From Ariolimax columbianus (taxonomy: Eukaryota; Mollusca; Gastropoda; Stylommatophora; Arionidae): a stretch of 64,000 nt of DNA. Positions 62,210 through 64,000 of this stretch are shown here, in pieces. Below the pieces are notes generated by a model. The model had not been told where the DNA came from, ran no database searches, and saw nothing but the letters and a program-made list of their open reading frames with translations. The stretch lies in NCBI GenBank assembly GCA_036924085.1, contig JAVGWX010000004.1:81174941-81238940 (forward strand), written 5' to 3'. How positions within the stretch are numbered: the first letter of the stretch is position 1; each line of letters opens with the position of its first letter. Both the position numbers and the translations under genes were made by a program.

Positions 62210-62370
62210 TCTGAACACCCTCAGCAATAGGGCTGCATCAATCTATGCGATTGATGGCGATTCTTTCCCAGTCAAAATGGTTAATACCGCACAAGATCAG
62301 CGATCTCTTAAAAGTGTTCTTGAACCTTTTTCCTCTGCCCATTGCTTTCTTTTGCCATTTGGGAGTTCAC
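62210..62370 (-). pseudogene. LINE RT extreme C-terminus
   Basis: Minus-strand frames give 'KQWAEEKRFKNTFKRSLIL', 'CGINHFDWERIAINR', matching the 'G-RKRGR--KRFKD-LK-SLK-C-I----WE--A-DR' tail of animal LINEs. Confidence 0.7.
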
Positions 62371-63035
62371 TATAGAGCAACTCTTTTGGTATAGATAATT
62401 TAAAAGCTAAACAAGTTGTATATGATGCAACAGAATTCCGAAAGGTATATTTTGCCCAAATATTTTGTCTTTAACGTGATGCAGACACACAAAAAGTACA
62501 ACGCTTAACAAGAAACCATCAAGATTGTAAAATCACAGGTGCCTCTCAATCTAGCAAGCTAGTTCTTATCTGCTATTCTTATCTGGCGGTTTCAAACTAT
62601 ATATTTTTGCTGTTTTTGTTGAATTTCCTTAACTTCAGCCTGTGCCAAGGAATTTCATTTTCTTATTAAATGTCTAACTACGTGGCGAGGATGTCAATCT
62701 CTATGGATCGGAAAGCAATCTGCACTTTGAAAATGTGAGCGTTTGAAATCTAATTTTCGTTTGAGAATTGTAATAAAACTGGCCACTCTAGATATTTTTC
62801 CAGGAAATTATTTTTTTTAATGCTAGGTAAATATAACGTGAAGACGAAGATTGGAATGCATATCAAGACTTGATCTATCCTAGTTCGATAATCAATCAGA
62901 AGGATTAGTACAACAACTGTGGATGAATTTTGAATTTATTGGCTAAACCAGACCATTCTTTCCTTGTCTATCGTTCTCTTTTTATATATCTCTTTCTATA
63001 GTGTATATCCTTTTTTTTTTGTGTCTCTACATTTT
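62371..63035. other. unassigned AT-rich interval
   Basis: No feature recognised. Confidence 0.5.
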
Positions 63036-63039
63036 TCTA

Positions 63040-63485
63040 TGCCATCATCGTCGTTGTCGTCAATTTATTCAGTTTTAGGACTGGTGTGCAAACTCAGGAT
63101 TCTGTATTTCCATTTCTGCGTGTTGTCTACGGCCGTCTTCAGCTCGGCGTAATACTTCACCGTGTTGTCTCTGTATGCTTGTGTCGCAAAGGTATTTCTC
63201 GATCTGCGCCTTCCTCTCTTCCACTGTGTTCCGCTTTTCAAGAGTGTCTTCACTGGGTCGTCTTAACGTAGGTTGTGGCCAAGCCAGGACAGTCGTTGTG
63301 TGTGTATCTGCTATAGCAGCTTTCTTTCCTTTCCCACTTCCTCTAACAACCTTTCGTTTGATTTGTTCTCTGTCCAGCTCACTTTATTCATCTTATGCTA
63401 ACACTATATCTCAAAAACCTCCAAGTATTTATTGTCCATATTTCAGAACCGTACAACACTACAGACCAGGCATTTGGGAGTCTTT
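63040..63485 (-). pseudogene. LINE RT C-terminal fragment
   Basis: From right to left the minus strand reads 'VVLYGSEIWTINT', degraded 'NKVSWTENKSNERLLEEVG', 'RLSWLGHNLR', and then an open 62-codon stretch with 'MKTLLKSGTQWKRGRRRSRN', the basic C-terminus. The 3' boundary is unclear. The SINE-D copy inserted just to the right (63517) lies upstream in the LINE's own orientation. Confidence 0.75.
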
Positions 63486-63516
63486 GGATTCTTTTCCGCA
63501 GTGTCATATTAATGTT

Positions 63517-63889
63517 GCGAGGGATCAAGATGCTGAGCGCATGAGCTGTAGTGGTCAGTGACATATGGCTGACTGCTAACGTCAGGGCCAGCGAACCAGA
63601 TCTGCTAAGACCCTTCTACACCTCCATGCGGTGATCCTGGATAACAGGCTGCAGCAGTGCAGACTGGCTAAGGAGAAGCGATCGAAGAGGGAATGATAAC
63701 CAGGTATTCAAAAAATGCTTGCTGAAGTCGGATGTGTTGGACCGAGAGGTGCAAATATCGCAGTCAAGCTGTAAACTACGACACAACGCATTCTTTTCTC
63801 TGGACTACATTCTGCTACTTAAGCCATTTTAGGGTTTGGTAGCGGGAGATTGAGAACGAACGAAGCCAAGCCAAGCCAAGCCAAGCCAA
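63517..63889 (+). mobile_element. SINE-D, full-length copy
   Basis: It has a perfect 9-bp duplication, ATTAATGTT (63508-63516 and 63890-63898). It starts GCGAGGGATCAAGATGCTGA and ends ACGAACGAAG plus five CCAAG units. The 5' part lacks a few bases (GAGCGCATGAGC versus GAGCAGCGCATGAGC). Confidence 0.94.
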
Positions 63890-63963
63890 ATTAATGTTAC
63901 ATATAAAAACTATGTATCTCTAAATGCCTTCTAAGCCAACACAGTTATGGTTCTTATTTCTCT

Positions 63964-64000
63964 TTAACTTAACTTAACGTCTTTATACTGGTTTAGAAGA
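63964..64000 (-). mobile_element. CR1/SINE-A 3' terminal module, cut by window end
   Basis: The minus strand reads TCTTCTAAACCAGTATAAAG, ACGTTAAGTTAAG, identical to the terminus at 42.6 kb. The rest of the element lies beyond the window. Confidence 0.75.

Overview
This window reads as repeat-dominated, intergenic DNA from an animal nuclear genome, most likely a gastropod mollusc. The reasons are the mixture of RNase H-bearing I-type LINEs, decayed RT fragments with the 'YLGS...VLLYGSE...W' C-terminal signature, several tRNA-derived SINE families that share 3' modules, mariner- and pogo-like DNA transposon remnants, many minisatellites and a degenerate TTAGGG interstitial block. The gastropod assignment is an inference from the type of elements. 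I find no host protein-coding gene, no authentic tRNA or rRNA gene, no CRISPR array and no prokaryotic signal.

Layout. 0-3.8 kb: RT fragments, a CAA-rich minisatellite and SINE pieces. 3.8-9.1 kb: a full-length LINE, bounded by a 13-bp target-site duplication, with one intact 1301-residue endonuclease-RT-RNase H ORF. 9.4-17 kb: a foldback element, a 30-bp array, pogo and mariner remnants, RT fragments and a 32-bp array. 17-24 kb: RT fragments, a 28/30-bp double array, SINEs and a 31-bp array. 24-29.5 kb: a 47-bp satellite split by a truncated copy of the full-length LINE's family, a second, very similar truncated copy, and several LINE fragments on both strands. 29.5-36.8 kb: VNTR-headed repeats, a 41-bp array, SINEs, and an RNase H fragment whose catalytic segment has been tandemly amplified. 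36.9-46.3 kb: kilobase-scale purine-rich tracts, each followed by a related ~380-bp body, plus SINEs. 46.3-53.6 kb: SINEs, RT fragments, GTT/GAT-rich DNA and a 42-bp array. 53.6-64 kb: more VNTR-headed repeats (one head-to-head pair), SINEs with clean target-site duplications, telomere-like repeats, a 50-bp array and RT 3' fragments.

How the parts relate. The LINE at 3.8-9.1 kb appears to be a recently active type, because a 304-bp 5'-truncated copy at 26.1 kb differs at only about eleven positions and has its own perfect 12-bp duplication. Its very short 3' UTR ends in a CGnAGAAGAAG-type tail, which resembles the tails of a 360-bp SINE-like family (SINE-D) and so suggests a driver/passenger pair. 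A second LINE/SINE pair (CR1-like and SINE-A) shares a ~50-bp 3' end. The most unusual component is a family (VNTR-F) with a conserved ~215-bp body, an AAC-type tail and a 5' head made of a variable number of 37-bp units. It occurs at least seven to eight times in 64 kb, on both strands and at different ages.
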